Positions 1-8,214 of a stretch of 64,000 nucleotides of DNA are shown here, in pieces. This DNA is from Pseudomonas farsensis (GTDB lineage: Bacteria; Pseudomonadota; Gammaproteobacteria; Pseudomonadales; Pseudomonadaceae), in the NCBI RefSeq assembly GCF_014268805.2, contig NZ_JABWRF020000002.1, positions 812,001 through 876,000 of the forward strand. Direction: 5' to 3'. The notes under the pieces are model-generated. The model was not told where the DNA came from, ran no database searches, and was given only the letters and a program-made list of their open reading frames with translations. Positions within the stretch are counted from its first letter, which is position 1. Each line of letters starts with the position of its first letter. A program made the translations under genes and the position numbers.

Positions 1-1
1 C

Positions 2-808
2 GGTTCCACCGAAGACCTCACCGGCCGTGTCATCGACCTGTGCGCGCCAATCGGCAAGGGCCAGCGCGGCCTGATCGTCGCCCCGCCGAAAGCGGGCAAG
101 ACCATCATGCTGCAGAACATTGCGGCCAACATCACCCGTAACAACCCCGAGTGCCACCTGATCGTCCTGCTGATCGACGAGCGCCCGGAAGAAGTGACCG
201 AAATGCAGCGCACCGTGCGCGGCGAAGTGGTTGCCTCGACCTTCGACGAGCCACCAACCCGCCACGTGCAGGTTGCCGAAATGGTCATCGAGAAGGCCAA
301 GCGCCTGGTTGAGCACAAGAAGGACGTGGTCATCCTGCTGGACTCCATCACCCGTCTGGCTCGCGCCTACAACACCGTGATCCCGAGCTCCGGCAAGGTA
401 CTGACCGGTGGTGTCGATGCCCACGCGCTGGAAAAACCGAAGCGTTTCTTCGGTGCCGCTCGTAACATCGAAGAAGGCGGTTCGCTGACCATCATCGCTA
501 CCGCGCTGGTTGAAACCGGCTCGAAGATGGACGAAGTGATCTACGAAGAGTTCAAGGGCACCGGTAACATGGAACTGCCGCTGGACCGTCGTATCGCCGA
601 AAAACGCGTATTCCCGGCCATCAACATCAACAAGTCCGGCACCCGCCGTGAAGAGTTGCTGACTGCCGACGACGAACTGCAGCGCATGTGGATTCTGCGC
701 AAGCTGCTGCACCCGATGGACGAAATCGCCGCCATCGAGTTCCTGACCGACAAACTCAAGCAGACCAAGACCAACGACGAGTTCTTCTTGTCGATGAAGC
801 GCAAGTAA
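2..808 (+). CDS. rho: Transcription termination factor Rho (3' part; start lies before the window)
   Basis: This is the C-terminal 268 residues of Rho, the hexameric ATP-dependent RNA helicase that ends transcription; the full protein is about 419 residues, so the RNA-binding N-terminus is outside the window. The reading frame is open from base 2. The Walker A loop (APPKAGKT) is encoded near bases 83-106, the Walker B region reads [16 protein letters not shown], and the Q-loop/R-loop region [16 protein letters not shown] follows. The end, with a FLSMKRK-type tail and TAA stop, is normal for pseudomonads. A REP pair follows directly. Identification is secure. Confidence 0.98.
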   Translation, partial: GSTEDLTGRVIDLCAPIGKGQRGLIVAPPKAGKTIMLQNIAANITRNNPECHLIVLLIDERPEEVTEMQRTVRGEVVASTFDEPPTRHVQVAEMVIEKAKRLVEHKKDVVILLDSITRLARAYNTVIPSSGKVLTGGVDAHALEKPKRFFGAARNIEEGGSLTIIATALVETGSKMDEVIYEEFKGTGNMELPLDRRIAEKRVFPAININKSGTRREELLTADDELQRMWILRKLLHPMDEIAAIEFLTDKLKQTKTNDEFFLSMKRK

Positions 809-824
809 CCGCGCATCAGGCTGT

Positions 825-924
825 AATCGGGGCTGCTTTGCAGCCCATCGCGGGGCGAGCCCACTCCTACACATAGTCTGTAGGGGCAGGCTTGCCTTGC
901 GGTGGGGCGCGAAGCGGCCCCGAT
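825..924. repeat. REP pair (inverted palindromic elements) between rho and ubiD
   Basis: Two REP-like units face each other: one begins ATCGGGGCTGCTTTGCAGCC and ends CACTCCTACA, the other starts TGTAGG and ends GCGGCCCCGAT. The transcript would fold into a large hairpin just after the rho stop. Related copies sit at six other intergenic places in the window. Confidence 0.8.
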
Positions 925-1001
925 TCATTTACGGCCCAAAAAATGGCCGAACGGCGCTACACTCTGCCCCCCGACCGATACGCCCAACACGAGGCCCTTG
1001 C

Positions 1002-2468
1002 ATGCAGTATCGCGACTTGCGCGACTTCATCCGTGGCCTGGAACAGCGCGGTGAACTCAAGCGCATCCAGGTTCCCATCTCCCCCGTCCTGGAAATGACC
1101 GAAGTCTGCGACCGCACCCTGCGTGCCAAAGGCCCGGCGTTGCTGTTCGAAAAGCCTGTCGGCTTTGATATCCCGGTGCTCGGCAACCTGTTCGGCACCC
1201 CCGAGCGCGTGGCCATGGGCATGGGCGCAGAGTCCGTCGAAGAACTGCGCGAAATCGGCAAGCTGCTGGCATTCCTCAAAGAACCTGAGCCGCCCAAGGG
1301 CCTCAAGGACGCTTGGTCGAAACTGCCGATCTTCAAGAAAGTCGTGTCCATGGCGCCAAAAGTGGTCAAGGACGCGGTGTGCCAGGAAGTGGTGGTGGAG
1401 GGCGATGACGTCGACCTTTCGCAACTGCCCATCCAGCACTGCTGGCCGGGCGATGTGGCGCCGCTGATCACCTGGGGCCTGACCGTGACCCGCGGGCCGA
1501 ACAAGGACCGCCAGAACCTCGGCATCTATCGCCAGCAAGTGATCGGCCGCAACAAGGTGATCATGCGCTGGCTCAGCCACCGTGGCGGCGCCCTGGACTA
1601 CCGCGAGTGGTGCGAAAAGAACCCCGGCCAGCCGTTCCCGGTAGCCGTGGCCTTGGGCGCAGACCCTGCGACCATCCTTGGCGCGGTCACCCCGGTGCCC
1701 GACACGCTGTCCGAGTACGCCTTTGCCGGCCTGCTGCGTGGCAACCGCACCGAGCTGGTCAAATGCCGTGGCAGCAACCTGCAGGTGCCCGCCACTGCCG
1801 AGATCATCCTTGAAGGCGTGATCCACCCCGGCGAAGTGGCCCCGGAAGGCCCCTACGGCGACCACACCGGTTACTACAACGAGGTGGACAGCTTCCCGGT
1901 GTTCACCATCGAGCGCATCACCCACCGGCAAAAACCGATCTACCACAGCACCTATACCGGCCGCCCGCCTGATGAGCCGGCCATTCTCGGCGTGGCGCTG
2001 AACGAGGTGTTCGTGCCGATCCTGCAGAAGCAGTTCCCCGAGATCGTCGACTTCTACCTGCCGCCGGAAGGCTGTTCGTACCGCATGGCGGTGGTGACCA
2101 TCAAGAAGCAGTACCCAGGCCACGCCAAGCGCGTGATGCTGGGTGTTTGGTCGTTCCTGCGACAGTTCATGTACACCAAGTTCGTTATCGTTACCGACGA
2201 CGACGTAAACGCCCGCGACTGGAACGACGTGATCTGGGCCATCACCACGCGCATGGACCCCAAGCGTGATACGGTAATGATCGAAAACACCCCGATCGAC
2301 TACCTCGACTTTGCGTCGCCGGTGTCGGGCCTGGGGTCGAAGATGGGCCTGGATGCCACGAACAAATGGCCGGGCGAGACTACACGCGAATGGGGTCGCG
2401 TCATCGTCAAGGACGAGGCCGTCACCCGCCGTATCGATGAGCTGTGGGATCAGTTGGGAATAGATTGA
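1002..2468 (+). CDS. ubiD: 3-octaprenyl-4-hydroxybenzoate decarboxylase UbiD
   Basis: A 488-residue UbiD-family decarboxylase, the usual length. It removes the carboxyl group of the polyprenyl-4-hydroxybenzoate intermediate in ubiquinone synthesis and needs the prenylated FMN cofactor made by UbiX. The start chosen is the ATG that gives [19 protein letters not shown], the family N-terminus; the frame is open further upstream but that part runs into the REP region. Family landmarks include [17 protein letters not shown] in the first third, the [14 protein letters not shown] segment near the middle, and the conserved C-terminal part with [12 protein letters not shown]. Its stop overlaps the next start (TGATG), implying translational coupling to the reductase gene. 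Confidence 0.97.
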   Translation: MQYRDLRDFIRGLEQRGELKRIQVPISPVLEMTEVCDRTLRAKGPALLFEKPVGFDIPVLGNLFGTPERVAMGMGAESVEELREIGKLLAFLKEPEPPKGLKDAWSKLPIFKKVVSMAPKVVKDAVCQEVVVEGDDVDLSQLPIQHCWPGDVAPLITWGLTVTRGPNKDRQNLGIYRQQVIGRNKVIMRWLSHRGGALDYREWCEKNPGQPFPVAVALGADPATILGAVTPVPDTLSEYAFAGLLRGNRTELVKCRGSNLQVPATAEIILEGVIHPGEVAPEGPYGDHTGYYNEVDSFPVFTIERITHRQKPIYHSTYTGRPPDEPAILGVALNEVFVPILQKQFPEIVDFYLPPEGCSYRMAVVTIKKQYPGHAKRVMLGVWSFLRQFMYTKFVIVTDDDVNARDWNDVIWAITTRMDPKRDTVMIENTPIDYLDFASPVSGLGSKMGLDATNKWPGETTREWGRVIVKDEAVTRRIDELWDQLGID

Positions 2469-3436
2469 TGCAGGTAACGTTGCAGCCGTCCGGGGCGGTA
2501 TTGGCAGTCGAACCGGGCGAAAGGATTCTGGATGCGGCGCGGCGCTTGGGCTACGACTGCCCAAGCAGCTGCCGCAACGGCAATTGCCATGTCTGCGCCG
2601 CGCTGCTGGTCGAAGGCCGCGTGCGCCAGGAAGGCCAGGAGCGTGATCACGGCGAGCTGTTCACCTGCATCGCCGAACCCTTGGAAGACTGCGTGCTGCT
2701 GTGGGACGGCGTGCTGGCCCTGGGCGAGCTGCCAGTGCGCCGGCTTGCCTGCAGCGTCAGCGAATGTGTCGACGTGGGTGGCGATGTCTGGCGCGTGCGC
2801 CTGCGCGCCCCGGCTGGCAAGCCGCCGCGCTATCACGCCGGACAATACCTGATGATCGAACGAGACAGCGCGTCCAAGGCCGCGTTCTCGCTGGCCTCGG
2901 CACCCCATGCTGGGCGCGACCTCGAACTGCACGTACTGGCCCGCGACAGCAGCGCCGTGCAACTGATCGAGCAGCTGCAGCGCGATGGCCTGGCGCGGGT
3001 CGAGCTGCCATTTGGCGATGCCCACCTGGCCGAGCTGCCGGACGGCCCGCTGGTGCTGATCGCCGCTGGCACCGGCATGGGCCAGATGCACAGCCTGGTC
3101 GAGCACTGCCGCGCCCAGGGCTTCAAGCACCCCGTCCACCTGTACTGGGGCGTGCGCCGGCCCGAAGACTTCTACACCATCGAGCACTGGCACGAGTGGA
3201 AGCAACTGCCCAACTTGTTCCTGCACAAGGTGGTCAGCGACCTGTGCGCCTGGGAAGGGCGCTGCGGCCTGCTGCACGAAGCGGTCTGCGAAGACATCGG
3301 CGACCTTAACCAGGTGCATGTGTATGCCAGCGGCTCGCCGAACATGGTCTACGCCACCCTCGACGCGTTGGTCGAGGCCGGCATGGATGCGCACCGCATG
3401 CGTGCTGACGTATTTGCCTACGCCCCGCGCGGTTGA
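2468..3436 (+). CDS. 2Fe-2S ferredoxin-fused NAD(P)H flavin reductase (CDP-6-deoxy-glucoseen reductase-like)
   Basis: A 322-residue electron-transfer protein. Residues about 1-85 form a plant-type [2Fe-2S] domain with ligands Cys35, Cys40, Cys43 and Cys67. Residues about 95-195 form a flavin-binding ferredoxin-reductase barrel, and about 200-320 a NAD(P)-binding lobe with the loop LIAAGTGMGQMHSL and a YASGSPNMVY segment. Database-style names for this family (CDP-6-deoxy-delta-3,4-glucoseen reductase) describe similarity, not function. The start is the ATG that overlaps the ubiD stop; an in-frame GTG 24 bp upstream lies inside ubiD. In E. coli the gene after ubiD is fre, a flavin reductase, so a role in supplying reduced flavin for the UbiX/UbiD pathway is a reasonable inference. 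A terminator follows. Confidence 0.85.
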   Translation: MQVTLQPSGAVLAVEPGERILDAARRLGYDCPSSCRNGNCHVCAALLVEGRVRQEGQERDHGELFTCIAEPLEDCVLLWDGVLALGELPVRRLACSVSECVDVGGDVWRVRLRAPAGKPPRYHAGQYLMIERDSASKAAFSLASAPHAGRDLELHVLARDSSAVQLIEQLQRDGLARVELPFGDAHLAELPDGPLVLIAAGTGMGQMHSLVEHCRAQGFKHPVHLYWGVRRPEDFYTIEHWHEWKQLPNLFLHKVVSDLCAWEGRCGLLHEAVCEDIGDLNQVHVYASGSPNMVYATLDALVEAGMDAHRMRADVFAYAPRG

Positions 3437-3443
3437 ACACACA

Positions 3444-3474
3444 CCCGGCCTCGCGCAACGCCTGGCCGGGTTTT
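3444..3474 (+). terminator. Rho-independent terminator after the ubiD-reductase pair
   Basis: Perfect 7-bp stem CCCGGCC / GGCCGGG around a 13-nt loop, followed by TTTT. It lies 8 bp after the reductase stop. Confidence 0.75.
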
Positions 3475-3691
3475 ATAACTGCGCTATCCAGTTGTGAATA
3501 TATAACGCGCATGCTTGCCGAACAGGTTAATACTCTTTGCCCGCTGCGCAGCAGTGCATGAAAGTTTGTTTCCGGGGTTGAGCATGCAGTGCCTTTGCCT
3601 TAGCTTAGGCATCAGGCCCTCGGCGGCGCAGGCCCGCTCCCACGGCCTGCGGCAGTATCCTTGCAGTTCACAGGAATAATGGCGGCAGCCT

Positions 3692-4342
3692 ATGTCGACA
3701 CTTGAAAGTTCATCCTGGCAAATTACCTATCCGCCGTCGCTGGACTTCGGCGAACAGTTGACCCCCGAGCAACTCCAACACTCCATGCAAGCGACCATGT
3801 CGCAACATACCGGTGGCCCGGTATGGCTGTTTGCATATGGTTCGTTGATCTGGCGGCCAGAATGCAACTCGGTCGAGCGCCAGCGGGCAAGGGTGCATGG
3901 TTTCCATCGCGGCCTGTACCTGTGGTCCCATGAACACCGTGGCACCCCGGAATGCCCGGGGCTGGTCTTCGGCCTCGACCGCGGCGGCTCGTGCAGTGGC
4001 TTTGCCTACCGGTTGGACGAAAGCAACCTGGACGCCTCGCTCATGGCGTTGTGGCAGCGCGAGATGCCGTTCCCGGCCTATCGCCCGCACTGGCTCAGTT
4101 GCCGCCTGAACGACGGCAGCAAAGTGCAGGCACTGGGTTTTGTGCTGGAGCGCCACTTGCCGTGCTATGCAGGCGACCTGCCGGACACCTTGCTGAGCCA
4201 GATTCTGGCCAGCGCCAAAGGCCGCTACGGCACCACTCGCGAGTATGTCGAACAAACCCTGAATGCCCTGCGCAGCCACCAGATGCCTGACCGCAATCTA
4301 GAGGCGCGCTTCAGGCGTTGCCACTCCCTGCGCGAGGTGTAG
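3692..4342 (+). CDS. chaC: ChaC-type gamma-glutamylcyclotransferase
   Basis: A 216-residue member of the ChaC/GGCT family, which splits glutathione into 5-oxoproline and cysteinyl-glycine in the cytoplasm. The substrate-binding signature WLFAYGSLIWRPE is near residues 46-58 and the HEHRGTPECPG segment (with the expected acidic residue) near 85-95; the domain then runs to the C-terminus with the GRYGTTREYVEQTL ending. The first 40 residues are poorly conserved in character, and the ribosome binding site is weak, so the exact start is less certain than the family. It stands alone between the reductase terminator and the convergent channel gene, with only 8 bp to that gene's end. Confidence 0.88.
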   Translation: MSTLESSSWQITYPPSLDFGEQLTPEQLQHSMQATMSQHTGGPVWLFAYGSLIWRPECNSVERQRARVHGFHRGLYLWSHEHRGTPECPGLVFGLDRGGSCSGFAYRLDESNLDASLMALWQREMPFPAYRPHWLSCRLNDGSKVQALGFVLERHLPCYAGDLPDTLLSQILASAKGRYGTTREYVEQTLNALRSHQMPDRNLEARFRRCHSLREV

Positions 4343-4350
4343 GCAAGCGC

Positions 4351-5778
4351 CTAGCGGTGCAGCCAGCTCAGGAAACCGCCCTTCTTCACCTGCGCCGGGC
4401 GCTGCGCCAGCAGTGATTCGCGGCTGTGCTGCCGATACAGCTGCAGCTTGGTCAGCGCGGCTTTCACCTCGCCGCGTGCCGCCAGGCAACTGCGCACCTG
4501 CTCCTTGTCGATGCGATACAGCAGGCAACTGGTCAGGGTGCGGAATTCGGCCAGCGAGTTTTCTTCATCCACCAGCCCCTCGATGCCCAGCACCTCACCC
4601 GGCCCCATACGGCCTGCCTCCAGCAACTGCTCATCCTTGCGCACCGAGGCCTGAACCACGCCGCTGCCGATCAGCAGCAGGTGGTCGGCGTTATCGCCGA
4701 TCTCCAGAATCACCTGGTCTGCCAAATACTCCACGGCGGTCATGCGCTGGCTCAAGGCATCGCGCTCCTCAGGGCTGAGCGAGCGGAACACGCGCACGTC
4801 GTCGAGCAACTCGCGCTGGCGGCTGCGCGGTGCGGACGCCACATCGACGTTCCACAAGATGCCACTGGCCTCCAGATGCCGGTGGGCAAGGTCGAACAGT
4901 TGGTTACGCACCTCGTTTTTCAGCGCCATGTCGGCGATGAAACCGCTGGCTTCGTACTCCACCGACTCAAGTGTCGAGGCCTTGACCGTAACTTTCGGTG
5001 CCGGCGTGGCGAGTAGCGCGCTGGTGCCTTGCAGGGCTTTTTCCAGGGCGTCGAACACCCGCCGTGGCCGTATCTTGGCCGGCACCACCACGCTGATCGT
5101 CACCCCATGGCGGTCGGCCGGGCGGCTGTGGTTGAGCAGCCGGGCCTTGGCGGCCACTGAGTTGGGCACCACCGCCAGGCTGCCGCTGGCGGTGATCATG
5201 CGGGTGGCGCGCCAGTCGATATCCAGCACCTTGCCTTCGGTGCCATCAATGGAGATTGAATCGCCAATCTGGTAGGGCCGCGTGGTGTTGAGCACGATGC
5301 CGCTGAACACATCGCTCAGCGTGCTCTGCAACGCCAGGCCGATGACAATGGCCATCACCCCGGAGGTGGCGAGCAGCCCTTTGACTGGCAGTTGCATCAC
5401 ATAGGCCGCCGCCGCCACCACGGCCACCAGAAAGATCAGCGCGCCGAGCACATCCTGCAGCAGGCGCCCGCCATGGCTGCCACGCGCCACCAGCAGCAGC
5501 CCGAACACCACCGTCACAGTCCGCGCCGCGAACAGCCACCAGGCAATTGCCAGCACCGTGCCCATGAAGTTGCGCGCCACATCATCGGCCCACGGCGGCG
5601 GCTGCAACGGGCTCATGCCAGCGGCCAGCAGCACTGTGCTGAACACCACGAAGATCGCCAGCCGCGTAGCGATCCGCCAGGCTCGGCGGTCGAGCGGGAT
5701 CAGTTGCCACAGCAACAGGTCGAGAGCAAGCAGGCAGAAGCCGAGCAGCAAGGGGTAGGACTGGATCAAGGCCAGCAT
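4351..5778 (-). CDS. Mechanosensitive ion channel with C-terminal cyclic-nucleotide-binding domain
   Basis: A 475-residue inner-membrane channel. Four hydrophobic segments occupy roughly residues 5-150; the MscS-type pore helix and beta domain follow (LLATSGVMAIVIGLALQSTL, then NTTRPYQIGDSISIDG, about residues 150-220). The last 150 residues form a cNMP-binding/Crp-like fold (LADQVILEIGDNADHLLLIG, VVQASV, GPGEVLGIEGL). This layout suggests a channel gated or tuned by a cyclic nucleotide; related proteins are known in other proteobacteria. The frame is open further upstream, but the start giving MLALIQSYPLLLGF is chosen because the preceding part is not protein-like. cAMP could be supplied by CyaA at 45.8-48.7 kb, but no link is shown. 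Confidence 0.88.
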   Translation of the reverse strand: MLALIQSYPLLLGFCLLALDLLLWQLIPLDRRAWRIATRLAIFVVFSTVLLAAGMSPLQPPPWADDVARNFMGTVLAIAWWLFAARTVTVVFGLLLVARGSHGGRLLQDVLGALIFLVAVVAAAAYVMQLPVKGLLATSGVMAIVIGLALQSTLSDVFSGIVLNTTRPYQIGDSISIDGTEGKVLDIDWRATRMITASGSLAVVPNSVAAKARLLNHSRPADRHGVTISVVVPAKIRPRRVFDALEKALQGTSALLATPAPKVTVKASTLESVEYEASGFIADMALKNEVRNQLFDLAHRHLEASGILWNVDVASAPRSRQRELLDDVRVFRSLSPEERDALSQRMTAVEYLADQVILEIGDNADHLLLIGSGVVQASVRKDEQLLEAGRMGPGEVLGIEGLVDEENSLAEFRTLTSCLLYRIDKEQVRSCLAARGEVKAALTKLQLYRQHSRESLLAQRPAQVKKGGFLSWLHR

Positions 5779-6025
5779 GGGCGTTCTCGGTGAGGGAGGG
5801 CAGGTGGGTAGTAATAGAGCAGGTTGTCGCAGGAGGCAAAGGGATTGATCAAACGTGAGGCCGCTCTTTTCATGACGGCAACGCCGGCCTGAACGGAAGC
5901 GCACCCAAGGGGGCTCCCGTGAGTCCAAGGAACGTTCAAGCTCCAGATATCCCATGTCCCCACCTGAAACCCTCAAGATCTGCCGGCCTTCAGGGTTTCG
6001 CTTTTGTGCGTCTGAATATCTAGCG

Positions 6026-6376
6026 CTACATAAAGTTTGCGACCACCGCCAACACACCGCCTGACCAAAACAGGCTGTTAGCTAGCAGTAGTATTATTCT
6101 CAAGTTTTTCGGGAAGTTTGCTATGTCCGCGGGGTCCAGTTTATTTTTGCGAATGTGGAGGTTCTTTATCGGCCAGAAAATCACCCCCGAGACCATGGTG
6201 GTTATGTGAAATCGGCCCCGATAACTGTTGGCATCCCACATCAGAAAACTGATCTGCAACCAATAGCTACTCGGTAACGCAGCGACCAAGGCCTCAAAGT
6301 GTGTGGATCTTGCAACCCACGCATGAGTACCTAACCCGGCAAGCATCAGTAGCCAAGGCACTAGCTGCACTACCAA
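6026..6376 (-). CDS. Small membrane protein, probable immunity protein for the PAAR toxin
   Basis: A protein of up to 116 residues with hydrophobic stretches at about residues 1-20 (VVQLVPWLLMLAGLGTHAWV), 55-70 (TTMVSGVIFWPI) and 92-112 (RIILLLANSLFWSGGVLAVV). I do not recognise the family. The first possible start is TTG, seven bases inside the end of the upstream toxin-type gene; a GTG two codons later is an alternative. Gene order (effector then overlapping small gene), lower GC content and membrane character fit an immunity protein that protects the producer from a membrane-acting toxin. This function is inferred only from context. Confidence 0.55.
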   Translation of the reverse strand: MVVQLVPWLLMLAGLGTHAWVARSTHFEALVAALPSSYWLQISFLMWDANSYRGRFHITTMVSGVIFWPIKNLHIRKNKLDPADIANFPKNLRIILLLANSLFWSGGVLAVVANFM

Positions 6377-7365
6377 TTCGGGCCGCCAGAAATAATTGAT
6401 GGCTCGGTCTGCTCATAGATCAACTCCCCCATGCTTTCGCCTTTGCTCATTCCGTACATGCTTCCCAGCAAAGACCCTGCACCGACGCTGATGACGCCAC
6501 AGGTCAAAGCTCCCGCGGGGCCCAAACCCATGCAGACTACGGCGGCGACCCGTTTTCCGATGAACCCACCTGCTGCGCCTCCGCTCAATCCACCTGCAAA
6601 AATCCCCGCCTCGGTGAATCTGATTTTCTTGCACTCATCTGTTTCCCCAGCTCGGCAAACGTCCTGGATTTTTAACGCAGATGAAGCGCCTCCCACGATA
6701 ATTCCAACGCTTGCGCCATGCTTCAAGTAGTTCGACACCTTGGCTAGCTTATCCAGGTGGGTAGCGTAGCCTGGGATCTGGCCGGGCCCGCCGGCTTTGC
6801 TCCAGTGGTGAACAAGGCTCTTGCTCGATATCCCCAGGTCACGGCGTAGCGTTTCGTGACTTCCCAACTTCATGCTTTTTTTCAGGAATGTTATTTCCAA
6901 CTGGGTACTGAGCTTCTTGAAAAGCTGTTTACGCGTGGTGAAGAACTCGGGGTTTTTCAGGTTTCCGTGTTTACGAAACTGCTGTTGATGCAGCTCTTCG
7001 ATGTGACGAAGTGTGTTCTGAAGATCTTCAAGCGACCTGGCCAGCATCGCTTGTGTAACGCCCATCGCCAGGCTCGCGTCGCCGAGCAAGCCTGCAATCT
7101 CTGCCTGGTGGCGCATCATGAAGTTGGCTTCTTCAGGAGTAAGGCTGGCCAACGAAGTACGTGCATGTTCAGCCGCTGCCATCAGCTGCGCTTCTTCCCG
7201 CGTGCAGCTGTTTTGGCTGTCGGGGGCGCCTATCACGAAGATCTCACCTGCCTTGAAGCCAAGTTCGAACGTGGGGTTCAGCATCTTGAGCCGGGAGATG
7301 GGCAGTGAAGCTTGCTGCCCGAGTAACTCGCCCAGGACCTCGGGGCCAGACATGCTGCGCGGCAC
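6370..7365 (-). CDS. C-terminal portion of a PAAR toxin-type protein, separated from its PAAR domain by a frameshift
   Basis: An open frame of 331 codons whose only early start is a GTG next to a homopolymer. It reads naturally as the continuation of the PAAR gene that overlaps it in another frame. Residues about 25-50 (ISRLKMLNPTFELGFKAGEIFVIG) look like a LysM-like or linker segment; 60-180 is charged and helical (RSLEDLQNTLRHIEELHQQQF); 210-315 is a long glycine/alanine-rich hydrophobic zone (SVGIIVGGASSALKI, GIFAGGLSGGAAGGFIG, GVISVGAGSLLGSMYG), typical of glycine-zipper, membrane-inserting effectors. I infer a type VI effector that acts in the inner membrane of target cells. It may be produced by -1 frameshifting, or the gene may be broken. 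Confidence 0.6.
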   Translation of the reverse strand: MPRSMSGPEVLGELLGQQASLPISRLKMLNPTFELGFKAGEIFVIGAPDSQNSCTREEAQLMAAAEHARTSLASLTPEEANFMMRHQAEIAGLLGDASLAMGVTQAMLARSLEDLQNTLRHIEELHQQQFRKHGNLKNPEFFTTRKQLFKKLSTQLEITFLKKSMKLGSHETLRRDLGISSKSLVHHWSKAGGPGQIPGYATHLDKLAKVSNYLKHGASVGIIVGGASSALKIQDVCRAGETDECKKIRFTEAGIFAGGLSGGAAGGFIGKRVAAVVCMGLGPAGALTCGVISVGAGSLLGSMYGMSKGESMGELIYEQTEPSIISGGPNW

Positions 7366-7757
7366 GACAAAAAACCTGGCTCCAGCGTGCCCAAGGGAGC
7401 GGCAACCGCATGCGGGTTTAGTTGATGAGGCTGCGCAGTACGGCCCTGGGCATTTGGGGTAACGGGCGTGCTCTGATTGAGCGGCGCAATCACCCGGTTA
7501 CTGCCACCCGGGCACGCGCAGGCGACCCGTGCGCCATCCATCGCAACCTGGCGACCCTCGGATGTAAACCAGGGCACGCCTTCATCGATGGTACCGGGCT
7601 GGCCGCAGGCTGGGCATTCGGTTGTCCGGTCACCTTTGCGCAGCACGTAGCGAGAGTCGCTCTGGTAGAGCCTCCCGCTGGCGATACAGGTTGCGCCGGT
7701 GGTGGTGAAGTCACCGTCCAGCGCCTGCCCTTTGCCTCCAAGATCGACTCGCTTCAT
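7278..7757 (-). CDS. PAAR-domain protein, N-terminal portion (frame broken at the 6-T run)
   Basis: Encodes 159 residues as read. Residues about 1-90 form a PAAR domain, the cone that tips the VgrG spike of type VI secretion: GKGQALDGDFTTTGATC, LRKGDRTTECPACGQPG, and the closing VACACPGGSNRVIAP. After residue 127 (GTLEPG) the frame runs over TTTTTT into about 31 residues that do not look like protein and a stop. A -1 shift at that point enters the following frame and gives a protein of about 462 residues. No other T6SS structural gene is in the window, so this would be an orphan effector loaded by an apparatus encoded elsewhere. The start ATG has only a weak G-rich site upstream. Confidence 0.7.
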   Translation of the reverse strand: MKRVDLGGKGQALDGDFTTTGATCIASGRLYQSDSRYVLRKGDRTTECPACGQPGTIDEGVPWFTSEGRQVAMDGARVACACPGGSNRVIAPLNQSTPVTPNAQGRTAQPHQLNPHAVAAPLGTLEPGFLSCRAACLAPRSWASYSGSKLHCPSPGSRC

Positions 7758-8214
7758 GCAGGTTAGTCCCCGTGAAACCGAGGAACTTACATCCCGGGAA
7801 GCCGGATTTGGGCGGGCTGAGGGTGATTGGGAAATGCCTTACGTAACTTGAGGACTGTTCACCCATACCAGGGAGCCCATCACCTGATCCCCCTTCCACA
7901 AGCGTCCCAGCTGAAGTCGGCTTGCCGACAATGTCGGCTTTAAGCCACTCGCGCATGTCGTTCCAAAAAATCAGAACGCTAAAGCCAATTTTCGCAGTCT
8001 ACCGCCGCTACAGGTGCAAAGCTGCTCTTGCAGACTGAAACGGTGCGCGCTTGCCCACAAGATCATGGGAGCCTTCTGACATGAGCCTCAGAACCACGGG
8101 GCTCCGTTTCCCTTGGACCTTTTCCTCACACTGGGCTTTTTGTGTGGCATGGAGGTTCAGCATGGATAGAAAAGTCTTGAAGGGTGTAAGGTTAGGCCTT
8201 ACAGTCGAAAGATC
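7758..8214. other. Intergenic region upstream of the PAAR gene and higB
   Basis: About 457 bp of lower GC than the flanks. No open frame is convincing; an 81-codon minus-strand frame (ends inside the PAAR gene) lacks recognisable features. The right end carries the palindrome in front of higB. The region must hold divergent promoters for the PAAR gene and higBA, but I cannot place the PAAR promoter. Confidence 0.5.
8185..8203 (+). promoter_or_regulatory. Palindromic operator candidate in front of higBA
   Basis: A perfect inverted repeat TGTAAGG-N5-CCTTACA ends 11 bp before the higB ATG. HigA antitoxins repress their own operons by binding palindromes overlapping the promoter, so this is the natural candidate. 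Confidence 0.6.

Noticed and set aside
957..2564. 535-codon frame antisense to ubiD, and similar long antisense frames over cdiB, the Kef gene, amtB and cyaA
   Set aside because: These mirror the real genes frame by frame and have His/Gln/Val-rich compositions typical of high-GC shadows.
5966..6006. Inverted repeat GAAACCCT / AGGGTTTC followed by GCTTTT
   Set aside because: The T run lies on the plus strand, where no gene precedes it, and the 18-nt loop is large. On the minus strand, where genes end here, no T run follows. Not convincing as a terminator.
7711..7956. 81-codon minus-strand frame leading into the PAAR gene
   Set aside because: The product has no domain and overlaps the PAAR start out of frame; more likely leader sequence.
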